A stretch of DNA of 64,000 nt from Cubamyces lactineus (taxonomy: Eukaryota; Basidiomycota; Agaricomycetes; Polyporales; Polyporaceae): the NCBI GenBank assembly GCA_022376465.1, contig JACDTU010000018.1, positions 186,001 to 250,000 on the forward strand, read 5' to 3'. The translations under genes and the position numbers were made by a program. Shown here piece by piece: positions 36,291 through 44,719 of the stretch. The notes beneath the pieces were generated by a model. The model made no database searches. It saw only the letters and a program-made list of their open reading frames with translations, and was not told where the DNA came from. Each line of letters starts with the position of its first letter. The first letter of the stretch is position 1.

Positions 36291-38221
36291 ATGCGGTTCT
36301 CGTTGACCGTCTTTGCGACGTTCTTGTCCATCGGGTGCGCGTTTGCGTCGAACGTGCTCGAGCTCACCCCGGACAACTTTGACGAGCACATCGGCAAGGG
36401 CAAGCCTGCGTTGGTCGAGTTGTAAGTCAAGCGTGGAAACCACGAAGCTAGGTTACTAAGACAGTGTGTAGCTTTGCTCCCTGGTGCGGACACTGCAAGG
36501 TATGTTCTTGCAATGCCGCCGTTCCCCATCACACCGTTGGTTTGCGGTATGTTTCCCTTGCACCGCAACCTGCGACGTATGGGCGGGTGGAGGGCTTCAC
36601 GATCACCAAAACAGCGGATGACGGGAGGAGCGGAAGGCCAGCTTGATGAAGATGATACTAATACTGAATGTTCACAGAACCTTGCTCCCACATACGAGCA
36701 ACTCGCCGACGCCTTCGCGCACGCGAAGGACAAGGTCATTGTCGCCAAGGTTGATGCGGATGGTGCTGGAAAGCCATTAGGCCAGAAGTACGGTGTCACT
36801 GGCTTCCCCAGTACGTCCTCTCTGCTGGCGCCCGCGCGAGAGCTGACTGACGGGATTTGTAGCATTGAAATGGTTCGGTCCCGAAGGCGGCGAGCCCGAG
36901 AAGTACGAGGGTGGACGTGACCTCGATGCATTGGCAAACTTGTGAGTATTCGGTTCTTATTGTATGGTTCCGCCTCCTACGTGGACGAATGGTTCTGGCA
37001 GCACGTCCAGCAATCTCTCTACAACTTGTTTCTTCGCGCGTATGATGTTACTATTCATCAGGTTTAAGGTCTCTGATACTCAGAGATGAGACCATACATT
37101 TACTTCCTGACCGTTATCTAACGTCCAACAACTTGTGCCGGGCATGTCACTAACGTATTGGCAGCATCACGACGAAGTCTGGTGTAAAGTCGAATATCAA
37201 GCCCCCTCCGCCCCCGGCTTACGACATCCTCGACATTCACACCTTTGACGAGGTAGCCTTGGTACGTGCTCAGGGATACCGAGAGCAGATATGCAGTTAC
37301 TGACCCAGTGTTCAGAACCCCGAGAAGGATGTCATCGTTGCGTTTACGGCACCCTGGTGCGGTCACTGCAAACGTCTCAAGCCTGTGTACGAGGAAGTTG
37401 CCAAGGACTTCGCCAGCGAGCCTAACGTAAGTCGCTATACTCGCTCTAGTACGCGGACTCAGACTCATCAAATATCCGTCACGCCAGTGTGTCGTCGCCA
37501 ACGTCGATGCGGATGCGAAGAACAACAGGCCGCTCGCGGAGAAGTACGAGATTGGTAGCTTCCCCACGATCAAGTTCTTCCCGAAGGATAACAAGGGTAT
37601 GCAAGTTCTTCATGCCAAGACCACGGTGTACTAACCTATTGGCCTGTAGATGAGCCCATCGACTATGATGGCGCTCGGACTGAGGAAGCCTTCGTTGCGT
37701 GGCTCAACGAAAAGTGTGGCACCCACCGCACTATTGGTGGTCTCCTTGATGATACCGTGAGTGCATTTCGTTGCTGCTGAACTTGCACAACCCTGCTCAC
37801 ATTCCTTATCGTAGGTTGGACGCCTTGAGGAACTCGACAAGCTTGCGGCAAAGTTCTACGAGGAGTCTGCCACTGTCCGCCAGGAGCTCTTGAAGGAGGC
37901 CACTGAGCTGGCTACGACTCTCGGCGGCGCTGCCAAGCACTACCTTCGTGTGATGGAGAAGGTCGTCAATGGCAGCGAGGAGTACCTTGAGAAGGAGTCG
38001 AACCGGTCTGTCCTGTTCCTTTTCACATCACCCGCCTCCCTACTGATGCATCATCGTGCAGCCTCGGGACTATCCTCCAGAAGCGGACGCTCTCCCCTGG
38101 CAAGCTTGACGAGATCAAGATCAAGGCTAACATCCTCGGTGCGTTCCGCCCCGCAGTACAAAAGGTTGAGGAGACGACGGAGGATGAGACGGAGATCAAG
38201 CGTGACACCGCTGAGCTCTAA
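36291..38221 (+). CDS. ER protein disulfide isomerase, ERp38/TigA type
   Basis: Forms and isomerises disulfides in secretory proteins in the ER lumen. Ten exons: 36291-36421, 36472-36499, 36678-36810, 36863-36941, 37165-37261, 37316-37426, 37488-37596, 37650-37756, 37815-38005 and 38062-38221, giving 381 aa. Signal peptide [20 protein letters not shown]. Two thioredoxin domains have intact active sites: [10 protein letters not shown] (near residue 50) and [14 protein letters not shown] (near residue 170). A C-terminal helical ERp29-like domain includes [23 protein letters not shown] sequence. This two-domain plus ERp29 layout is typical of fungal TigA/ERp38 and plant PDI-D. The C-terminus reads KRDTAEL, which only loosely resembles HDEL/KDEL. 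Introns 2 and 4 are long for this locus (178 and 223 nt). Confidence 0.93.
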
Positions 38222-38561
38222 ACCAGACGCGCGTCAGTTCTCGTTTGTCTGATGTAACTTATATACCACACATCGCTTTCATCGTTTCATCACTCTACAA
38301 AGGAAGGCCGGCGTCGACAATCAGACATGTACTGCCTTGTGTGCGAGCGCACGGGCAGCGGGCGTTGGGTGGGCCGCACATAAGGACCCACAAATGACAT
38401 CACATATGATCGACGCAGTGGTTGGCGCGGAACGAGAGATTGTCTCGCCCAGTGGACTTAAGCAATGGAGTTGGGGTCATGCGCCAACGATTGCGTCGCA
38501 TCGACGTCAGTCTAGGCTTTATGTAGGCTGCTCCAGAGTATAAGGCGGGCATTCGCGCACG
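38222..38561. other. Intergenic spacer upstream of the SDR gene
   Basis: 340 bp containing the PDI 3' UTR and the SDR promoter. A TATAAG element at 38539-38544 lies only about 20 bp from the first in-frame ATG (38562), which bears on start choice for the SDR. Confidence 0.5.
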
Positions 38562-39683
38562 ATGTCTGCCATCGCATTCTCGCTTGCTCGCAGACAACTG
38601 ATTCTCAAACATTGCTCCTCATTTTCAACTCGCAACCTACGCACTATCTACTTCTCGACATCACCAAAGATCACCATGTCCTCGCACGAGGGAACAACGC
38701 TCAAGCAGAACATCCCGCCTCAAAAGCAGGAGCTGCCTGGTCTCCAGAAGGACATTGAGCCGGAGCCGTTCGATACGAGTCTTGAGACCGCAGATGGACC
38801 TAAGCCCTACATCGGTGTGGGCAGACTCAAGGGCAAGAAAGCAATCATCACCGGCGGAGAGTAGGTATAGGCAGGATAGTGTCTCGACGATGGCGACGCT
38901 GACAGCGTTGTTGCAGTTCCGGCATCGGCCGTGCAGTCGCTATCCTCTTCGCTCGCGAAGGTGCCGACGTCACGATCGTGCACCTCCCCGAGGAGCAAAA
39001 GGACGCCAACGACACCATCCGCGCCATCGAGCGCGAGGGCCGGAAAGGGCTCTCGATCGCGTTCGACCTCGAGAACTTCAAGAACGCAAAATCGGTCGTC
39101 GACCGGCACGTCGCCGAGTTCGGGCGGGTGGACGTGCTCGTGAACAACGCGAGCAAGCAGATGATGACCGAGGACTTTGCGGAGATCGACCTCGACCAGG
39201 TCGAGAGCGTCTTCCGGAGCAACATCCTCCAGATGTTCGCGATGACCAAGTTCGCGCTGCCGCATATGCCCAAGGGCTCGAGCATCATCAACACGACGAG
39301 CGTGACGACGTTCCGCGGGAGCTCGTCCATGCCTGACTACGTCTCGACCAAGGGCGCTATCGTCGGCTTCACGCGTGCGCTCGCGAAAGACTTGACGAAG
39401 AAGGGGATTGTAAGTCTAACAGGCATCCTCATGCTAATACATATAGAAGCTTTGCTCACCTTTCCGTATACAGCGCGTCAACGCTGTCGCCCCAGGTCCA
39501 GTCCACACACCTCTGCAGCCTGCTTCACGTCCCCCAGAGCAGATGGAGGGCTTTGGGAGCAAGTCTCAAATTGGCAGACCGGGACAGCCGTCTGAAATCG
39601 CACCCAGCTACGTCTTCCTCGCCAGTGCTGAGTCTGAGCTGTACTACGGCCAAGTGCTGCATCCATATCCGCTTGGTGACTAA
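38562..39683 (+). CDS. Short-chain dehydrogenase/reductase
   Basis: NAD(P)-dependent oxidoreductase with a Rossmann fold. Three exons, 38562-38860, 38917-39409 and 39474-39683, give 333 aa. The cofactor motif is ITGGDSGIGRAVA (near residue 96), followed by LVNNASKQ, the catalytic Ser in TTSVTTF and the YVSTKGAIVGFTRALAKD block with catalytic Tyr and Lys. The C-terminus YYGQVLHPYPLGD and the N-terminal proline-rich lead (QKQELPGLQ) match the bacterial YhdF/YghA-like branch. Two in-frame starts exist. The first (38562) adds 38 residues, MSAIAFSLARRQLI onward, Arg/Ser-rich and without acids, like a mitochondrial presequence. The second (38676, tcaccATGT) gives 295 aa and fits better with the TATAAG at 38539. 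Dual targeting is conceivable. The copia insertion begins about 230 bp downstream. Confidence 0.9.
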
Positions 39684-39906
39684 GGATAGCACTACTAGCA
39701 CATGCATAGCAGATGTATACATAGTGTATGATAGCGAGCGGCAGTTCACTCGTAAATGTGCCAAACACGCCAGGTGCCGATCGACCGTTCGGCCTATCGT
39801 TACACCAGCGGACACCCAGGGCACCCCGTGCTGGCCTTGACGTCCCCGCCGCGCATCAAGCTACCGGTGGAACGATAACGCCTTGGCTAGGCCCACGATT
39901 GTGCCG

Positions 39907-39911
39907 ACGAG
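39907..39911. repeat. Target-site duplication, left copy (copia)
   Basis: ACGAG immediately before the 5' LTR, matching ACGAG at 48013-48017 after the 3' LTR. Confidence 0.9.
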
Positions 39912-40302
39912 TGTTGTTATACGGTACTCACCGACTCGTTCTTTTATAGATATTCTTTCGTTTAGTTTTGTATCCCACTCCGTACGAGGTCAAAGCGCCT
40001 CCGCCACGATAGCGCGCGCCATCGACCTCAGCCACCGACGATGTCCATATCGAGACTTCTCGCGTGCGCGCCATCAATGGCGCGCCCGCCCATATCCCTT
40101 TTGCGTTCCATCGACGCCTCCCTCATCGTTCGCTCTTCCGAACGCTGAGGTGAGGCCCATACGTTCTTTTCATTCATTGCTTATCTGACATTAGTGTAGC
40201 ACTTTTTGTTTAGGTAACTAACTAATAGATCGTTCGCTCTTCCGAACGCTGAGCACTTTTTGTTTAGAACCCCCGCGCCCCGCTCGTGCTCGTAACCTCG
40301 CA
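39912..40302 (+). repeat. Copia 5' long terminal repeat (391 bp)
   Basis: Begins TGTTGTTATACGG and ends CTCGTAACCTCGCA. It matches the 3' LTR at a constant offset of 7,710 bases with no mismatch seen. Contains two copies of a GAACGCTGAG-type segment near its 3' half (40130-40165 and 40230-40255). Confidence 0.95.
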
Positions 40303-40318
40303 GGTTATGAGCCCTGCG
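40303..40318 (+). other. Copia primer-binding site (initiator tRNA-Met anticodon half)
   Basis: GGTTATGAGCCCTGCG directly follows the 5' LTR. It is the reverse complement of the anticodon stem-loop region of eukaryotic initiator tRNA-Met (CGCAGGGCTCATAACC in yeast, from memory). This implies priming from an internal tRNA cut, as known for Drosophila copia and Ty5, rather than from the tRNA 3' end. The gag ATG at 40307 lies inside the site. Confidence 0.8.
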
Positions 40319-41806
40319 TCGATGTCGCTCACCACCACCACCACCGGCTCCGCCTCGAACCTCTACAACGTACCCAAGCTCGCTTCTGATGGATCCAACT
40401 GGATCACGTACAAGGAGCGTCTGTTTACGGTTCTGGGCGCCCGCGGTCTGATGCGGCATCTACTGGGTACGGCTCGTCTTCCCCCTTCCCCTCCTCCTTG
40501 GCCTCGCCCTCCCACGGTCACCACCGAACCGGCACAGAGCATCAGTCATGTCTCCGGCCCTACGGCCGTAGAGACTGGCTCGAGTGCCATGCTGGGGACT
40601 GCTGAAACGCCTGGCAATATGCCTGCGTTCGCAAGTCTGTCGGATGACGATTACCTGGCGAAGGTCGAATCCATGGAGCAGAAAGTCGACGAGTACGAGC
40701 AGCGCGAGTTCGCAACCCGCCAGCAAATCTACAGCACGATCACCGACCAGCTCCTCCTCAAGGTCAAGAACCTCACGCGGGCCGCTGAGGTTTGGACCGC
40801 CGTCGCGAAGGAACACGAGGGAAAATCCGAGATGTACGCAAACTCCATCCGGACGCGCATGCTCAACACCAAGTGCGCGGAGGGCTCCGACGTTCGTGAG
40901 CACCTCAACACCCTCCTTCTCATTCGCGAGGAGCTTGCTGCCATGGGCGTTCCCTACGGCGATGCCGAGTTCTCCGCCACCATCTTTCAGTCCCTACCTG
41001 AGTCATATGGGACTCTCCTCACCGCCCTCTCCACCGCCGCTCGCCTAGCTCAGAACCCCCTCACTCCGGACGACATCATTTTCGCCGTCTGCGAGGAGTA
41101 CGACCACCGCAAAATCTCTCAAGGCGTCACGAGCGATACCGCACTCGCAGCTTCAGGCCAACTCGAATGCTTCAACTGCAAGCGGAAGGGCCACGTCAAG
41201 GCGGACTGTTGGAGAAAAGGAGGCGGGAAGGAAGGCCAAGGTCCCAAGCAGCAGGCCAACAAGGGCCGACGCAGGGGCAAGGGCAGCGGGAACTCGTCAG
41301 GCAACACATCTGCGAATGCGGCCGTCGATTCAACGACTGAGCACGCCTTCACCATCGCCCTCGGAAGTGTCGCAGCCCCCGCTGTCAATGTAACCCACGA
41401 CCACGTTGAGGTTTACGACAGCGGAGCATCAAGACACATTTTCCCCCACCGCGACTCGTTTGTTGCATACAACGAGCTCACACCGCCGCGACCGATCACT
41501 GCGGCGGACGGGCGCTCCTTCTCAGCCATTGGCGAAGGAAGCGTGCGCGTCAGGATCCCCAACGGAGATCGCGAGACAACGGTCCTGCTCGAGAAGGTCC
41601 TGCACGCGCCCGATATCGCCTTCGCACTCGTGTCAATCAGACGCGCAGACGAAGCAGGATACTCGGCCGTCTTTGAAAAGGGCGAGTGCCGGTTATACCA
41701 GCGCCGCACAGGGACCGTCATTGGTCGAGTCCCACTCTCGAACGGGCTCTATCAAGTCCGCCGCCAAGACGTAGCAGCCGCTGCTGGAGCTCAGGGAAGC
41801 ACAGTC
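40307..41806 (+). CDS. gag-pol: Copia gag-protease, 5' part of interrupted gag-pol
   Basis: First 500 codons of the copia polyprotein, up to the insertion point. The nucleocapsid-like N-terminal region (NVPKLASDGSNWITYKERL) is the usual copia gag opening. A CCHC zinc knuckle CFNCKRKGHVKADC lies near residues 288-301. The aspartic protease signature DSGASRHIF is near residue 370, followed by a GAG_pre-integrase-type stretch (EKVLHAPDIAFALVSI). The frame then runs into the inserted element and would stop at 41863 after about 19 foreign codons. The start is placed at the ATG in the primer-binding site, and another in-frame ATG follows at 40322. The reading frame joins in phase with 44720 onward once insert and duplication are disregarded. 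Confidence 0.9.
41802..41806. repeat. Target-site duplication, left copy (nested insertion)
   Basis: CAGTC, repeated at 44715-44719 on the other side of the insert. Confidence 0.9.
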
Positions 41807-41908
41807 TGTTACGAATGTACAATAGGTATTGCGACGTCTCAATGGACTGGTAACGTTCTCTAGTACTTACTCTGTATGATACAAGTATGGCGGGCTCTGG
41901 GACTCTAG
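41807..41908 (+). repeat. Left 102-bp inverted terminal repeat of the insert
   Basis: Perfect inverted copy of 44613-44714. It corresponds to the U3 start of the gypsy LTR. Identity ends at the CTAG at 41905-41908, after which the gag sequence begins. Confidence 0.93.
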
Positions 41909-43273
41909 AATTTTTCCCTTAAGAGCTAGATCCATGAACCTCACATTGAACTCATCGACTGAAGAGTAGTTCTTGAGCTGTATCGTCGTGAGATTAACCA
42001 TAGAGTCATCCACCTCGTCTACTGGGGCAAATGCGAGCAGGAAATTCCTCTTGAAGACCGGCCAAGAGTCAAATCCTCGATAGACTCCCGGTCTAATTTC
42101 CTCTTCAGCTCGCTGAATTGTGATGTCCTTCCAGTAGTTTATATTGTCCCCTTCCATGAAGGATAGGGCCGTCGCCACCTTCGTGTAATCATTAACGAAG
42201 TCGTGGGGTCGCGCCGTGAACAACAGGAACAGTTGATTGAGGAAGGACCTGGTTTTGTCTCGGTCTCCGTTGAAGACCTCAGGGTCCTTGATCTTGCCCT
42301 TTCCGTGTCCTTGCGGCGCATTTCCTGGAGCTTCTTGCGGTTCCGGGTCTGGGTCTGGTCCTGGTGGTCCTCCTCCTGGGGAGTAGGGATCTGAAGGCTC
42401 AGGGTCAGGCCGACCTCCGGGCCTACCTGGTCCACCTCCTCCTCCACCTCCAGAAGGATTGATAACTCCTCCAGAAATGGCCGTTGCCCGAGGGGCTGGT
42501 CCACTTGATAAAGACCCGTATCTTTCTCCTTCTGAGCCTTGCCCTTGCGGAGTGAACGCATATCTATGGGCTCCAGAAATGGACTCTCCTGTCGCTGTTC
42601 CCGACATGTACGATGGTACTGATTTTCGTACAAATTCTGGGGTTGCGCTGCGACCAGTATACTCCAATTCAGATTTAGTCTCCTCGACCTCTGTCTGAAT
42701 ATGCTCTTCTCTCGGTTCAGGTGTTTCTGCCTCTACCCGAGTGTCTTCTGTTTTCGGTGCAGGTACTACGACCTTAATCCGAATAGTTTCTTCGATTTTC
42801 GGTTCAGGTGCTTCGACCGTCGTCCGAAAAGTCTCGTCCTCCTTGTCCGAGTCCTCTACCTTAGGCGGTTCGGTCTCCTTTCCTTTCTCCTTGAAGGATG
42901 GACCTGATTCCTTAGGTGATTCGGATTCTTGAGGTTTCGGGGTTCCTACTCTTGAAGTCGGAAACGATCCTGACACAACTCTCGGACTATTAATCCGACC
43001 AGTAGCTTTTCCAGCAAGTAGTGGCTTCTTGACTACCGCGGGTTGTCGTCCGTGGGTACTAGTAATATCCCGCTCTTGTGAGGAGTGTGTTAGGATTAAA
43101 GCCGATGCGTGCTTGACGTTTGGAACTTCCTTAGTGTTGTACCGAAGTGGACACCTTTCGTTGGTGCAAAAATTCCACTTGTCTACGCTTTCTCGATAGT
43201 ATACGTCCCGAGCTTTGTCGGAGTTGTAGAGATGATATAACCTTGAACAACTATATGGTTCAGCTGAACTCAT
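41867..43273 (-). CDS. Gypsy-type gag protein, 3'-truncated
   Basis: A 468-aa open frame starting at ATG 43273. The N-terminal two thirds are Glu/Lys/Pro-rich and low-complexity, with a Gly run and Pro/Asp-Pro repeats (about residues 280-325). The C-terminal 130 residues look like a retrotransposon gag capsid region: KIKDPEVFNGDRDKTRSFLN, FVNDYTKVATALSFMEGDN, WPVFKRNFLLAFAPVDE, MVNLTTIQLKNYSSVDEFN. Nucleocapsid, protease and the rest of pol are absent. The last 14 codons (LESQSPPYLYHTE) are encoded by the joined LTR end and are not gag. It overlaps the upstream frame by four bases (ATGA). Non-functional for autonomous transposition. Confidence 0.75.
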   Translation of the reverse strand: MSSAEPYSCSRLYHLYNSDKARDVYYRESVDKWNFCTNERCPLRYNTKEVPNVKHASALILTHSSQERDITSTHGRQPAVVKKPLLAGKATGRINSPRVVSGSFPTSRVGTPKPQESESPKESGPSFKEKGKETEPPKVEDSDKEDETFRTTVEAPEPKIEETIRIKVVVPAPKTEDTRVEAETPEPREEHIQTEVEETKSELEYTGRSATPEFVRKSVPSYMSGTATGESISGAHRYAFTPQGQGSEGERYGSLSSGPAPRATAISGGVINPSGGGGGGGPGRPGGRPDPEPSDPYSPGGGPPGPDPDPEPQEAPGNAPQGHGKGKIKDPEVFNGDRDKTRSFLNQLFLLFTARPHDFVNDYTKVATALSFMEGDNINYWKDITIQRAEEEIRPGVYRGFDSWPVFKRNFLLAFAPVDEVDDSMVNLTTIQLKNYSSVDEFNVRFMDLALKGKILESQSPPYLYHTE

Positions 43274-44145
43274 ACACGTTGTGCTTGTCGTAGGAAAGCC
43301 TGATGTAGTTCCCTAGCTCGGAGGCAACTACGAAATTTCCTAAGATTTTCTTCGAGGTCTATATCTGCGTAGTTCTCCGGATTGAGGACCTTTGCTCGCA
43401 GGTAGTCAATCTGGTTCTGAAGATATCCCGCAAAGTTCCGTACCCTCGTTGGAGGCGTAACAGCTTGTCTTGGAATAAATTCGAGTGTCTGGATGACCTG
43501 AGTTATGTATCGATGGGCTCGTTCGAGAGTCGCGTGATATCTCCTCGTGAAGTCTTCCTGTCCTAGTACTTCCAAGTTATCTGCTATAACTCGAAGTGTA
43601 TCGATCGCGTGCACCGGAAGCTGTGTTCTCCGATAGAATATCCCTGCCGTTGAGGATGCTTCTTCAACACTAGTTTCTGGAGTCGATCGATCCGAACTAT
43701 CCGTTCCTGGACTCGCTCGGGTTGGAATGGGTACGCCTATTGCTACTCCTGATTCCGCCTGAATGGCCAGAGAATTCCTATATTCTCTCCACTCTTGTGT
43801 TCGCTGAAACGCGGGTTCGTGGTCCGATACTCGAGTGCTCTGACCCGACGATATTGAACTGGTACTTTCTACGTAAGGGATTGTCGAGCTAAAACCTCTT
43901 ATCAAGGGGAATGGGGATCCTCTTGGCGAACTTGGGAGAGCAACTATATTCTCCGGGATCGCGAGTGGTGGTAGCCTCGGCAGTGTTTTGTTCCTTCCGT
44001 CTAGTACCCCGGGTGATTGTCGCAATGGGGGTTGTGTAGTTCCCTCCGTATTGACTATCGTCTCTCTGTACGTTACGAGCAAGAGAGGGTTCTGATGCGT
44101 TTCGTAGTCGTTGTCTTCCGACGTAGGCCTCTGCACTTTTAACAA
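43270..44145 (-). CDS. Upstream gypsy gag-region open frame
   Basis: A 291-codon frame between the gypsy LTR and the gag gene, ending in an ATGA overlap with it. It contains no internal Met, so initiation would need a non-AUG codon or it is read from further upstream. The translation is Pro/Ser-rich at first (LPRLPPLAIPENIVALPSSP), then helical (VHAIDTLRVIADNLEVL). It has a capsid-like or matrix-like character but no named domain. It may be gag ORF1 of this gypsy family. Whether it is translated is unknown. Confidence 0.45.
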   Translation of the reverse strand: MLKVQRPTSEDNDYETHQNPLLLVTYRETIVNTEGTTQPPLRQSPGVLDGRNKTLPRLPPLAIPENIVALPSSPRGSPFPLIRGFSSTIPYVESTSSISSGQSTRVSDHEPAFQRTQEWREYRNSLAIQAESGVAIGVPIPTRASPGTDSSDRSTPETSVEEASSTAGIFYRRTQLPVHAIDTLRVIADNLEVLGQEDFTRRYHATLERAHRYITQVIQTLEFIPRQAVTPPTRVRNFAGYLQNQIDYLRAKVLNPENYADIDLEENLRKFRSCLRARELHQAFLRQAQRV

Positions 44146-44171
44146 GTGGAGGGTTAAAGCTTTCAGTCTAA

Positions 44172-44714
44172 TGTTACGCTTTCGAGCGTGACTCTTAAAC
44201 TATCAAGCCTTAAGACGTCAATGAATAGAGAGCTTGTATCTATTCAGCTACTAGCCCTAGCTTGTCGAAGATAAGCGCGTAGTAGTATTTGCAGTTGAAA
44301 GCGAGTTAACGAGCAACCAAAGTCGTATTTCGCGAAGAGACTGAAAGCTGAGGGTCGCTCTATGGCGTCGCCTCTTATATACATGTAAACCAGCCTGTAG
44401 ATGGAATGTTCTAGCGTATACAAGGACTTTCTGGTACGTAGTAGTCAGCGCTAGTCGAACCTAGTAACACGGTGGCAGTGCTACTGTGCACTGTGCAGAA
44501 GCGCCTGTGTACTGCGCGGAAGCAACTGTGCACTGTGCAGAACTTACTGTGCATAGAAAGTCCTAGAGTGTTCTAGATAATACGAGACCGTTCCTGCTTG
44601 TAAGAATCGTAGCTAGAGTCCCAGAGCCCGCCATACTTGTATCATACAGAGTAAGTACTAGAGAACGTTACCAGTCCATTGAGACGTCGCAATACCTATT
44701 GTACATTCGTAACA
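44172..44714 (-). repeat. Complete gypsy LTR (543 bp) at the right end of the insert
   Basis: On the minus strand it begins TGTTACGAATG and ends AAGCGTAACA, so its tips form a 7-bp inverted repeat (TGTTACG/CGTAACA). A TATATAAG element lies at 44374-44381. Short repeats of CTGTGCACTGTGCAGAA type occur at about 44474-44552. No second full LTR is present. Confidence 0.8.
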
Positions 44715-44719
44715 CAGTC
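44715..44719. repeat. Target-site duplication, right copy (nested insertion)
   Basis: CAGTC, identical to 41802-41806. Confidence 0.9.

Larger units (their letters stand above)
41807..44714 (-). mobile_element. Foldback gypsy-derived insertion with 102-bp inverted ends
   Basis: A 2,908-bp insert in copia pol, bounded by CAGTC duplications and by TG...CA termini. Read on the minus strand it starts with a complete 543-bp LTR (44714-44172) with TATATAAG inside, followed by two gag-region frames. The element ends abruptly inside gag, where a 102-bp inverted copy of the LTR start is joined (41807-41908, perfect match to 44613-44714). Protease, reverse transcriptase and integrase are missing, so it is non-autonomous. 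The gag resembles basidiomycete Ty3/gypsy gags. How the inverted end arose (template switching or self-integration) is inference. Confidence 0.88.

Noticed and set aside
41807..44714. Interpreting the insert as a DNA (cut-and-paste) transposon because of its inverted ends
   Set aside because: The ends are TG...CA with a 5-bp duplication. The inverted sequence is the start of an LTR and the cargo is gag, not transposase.
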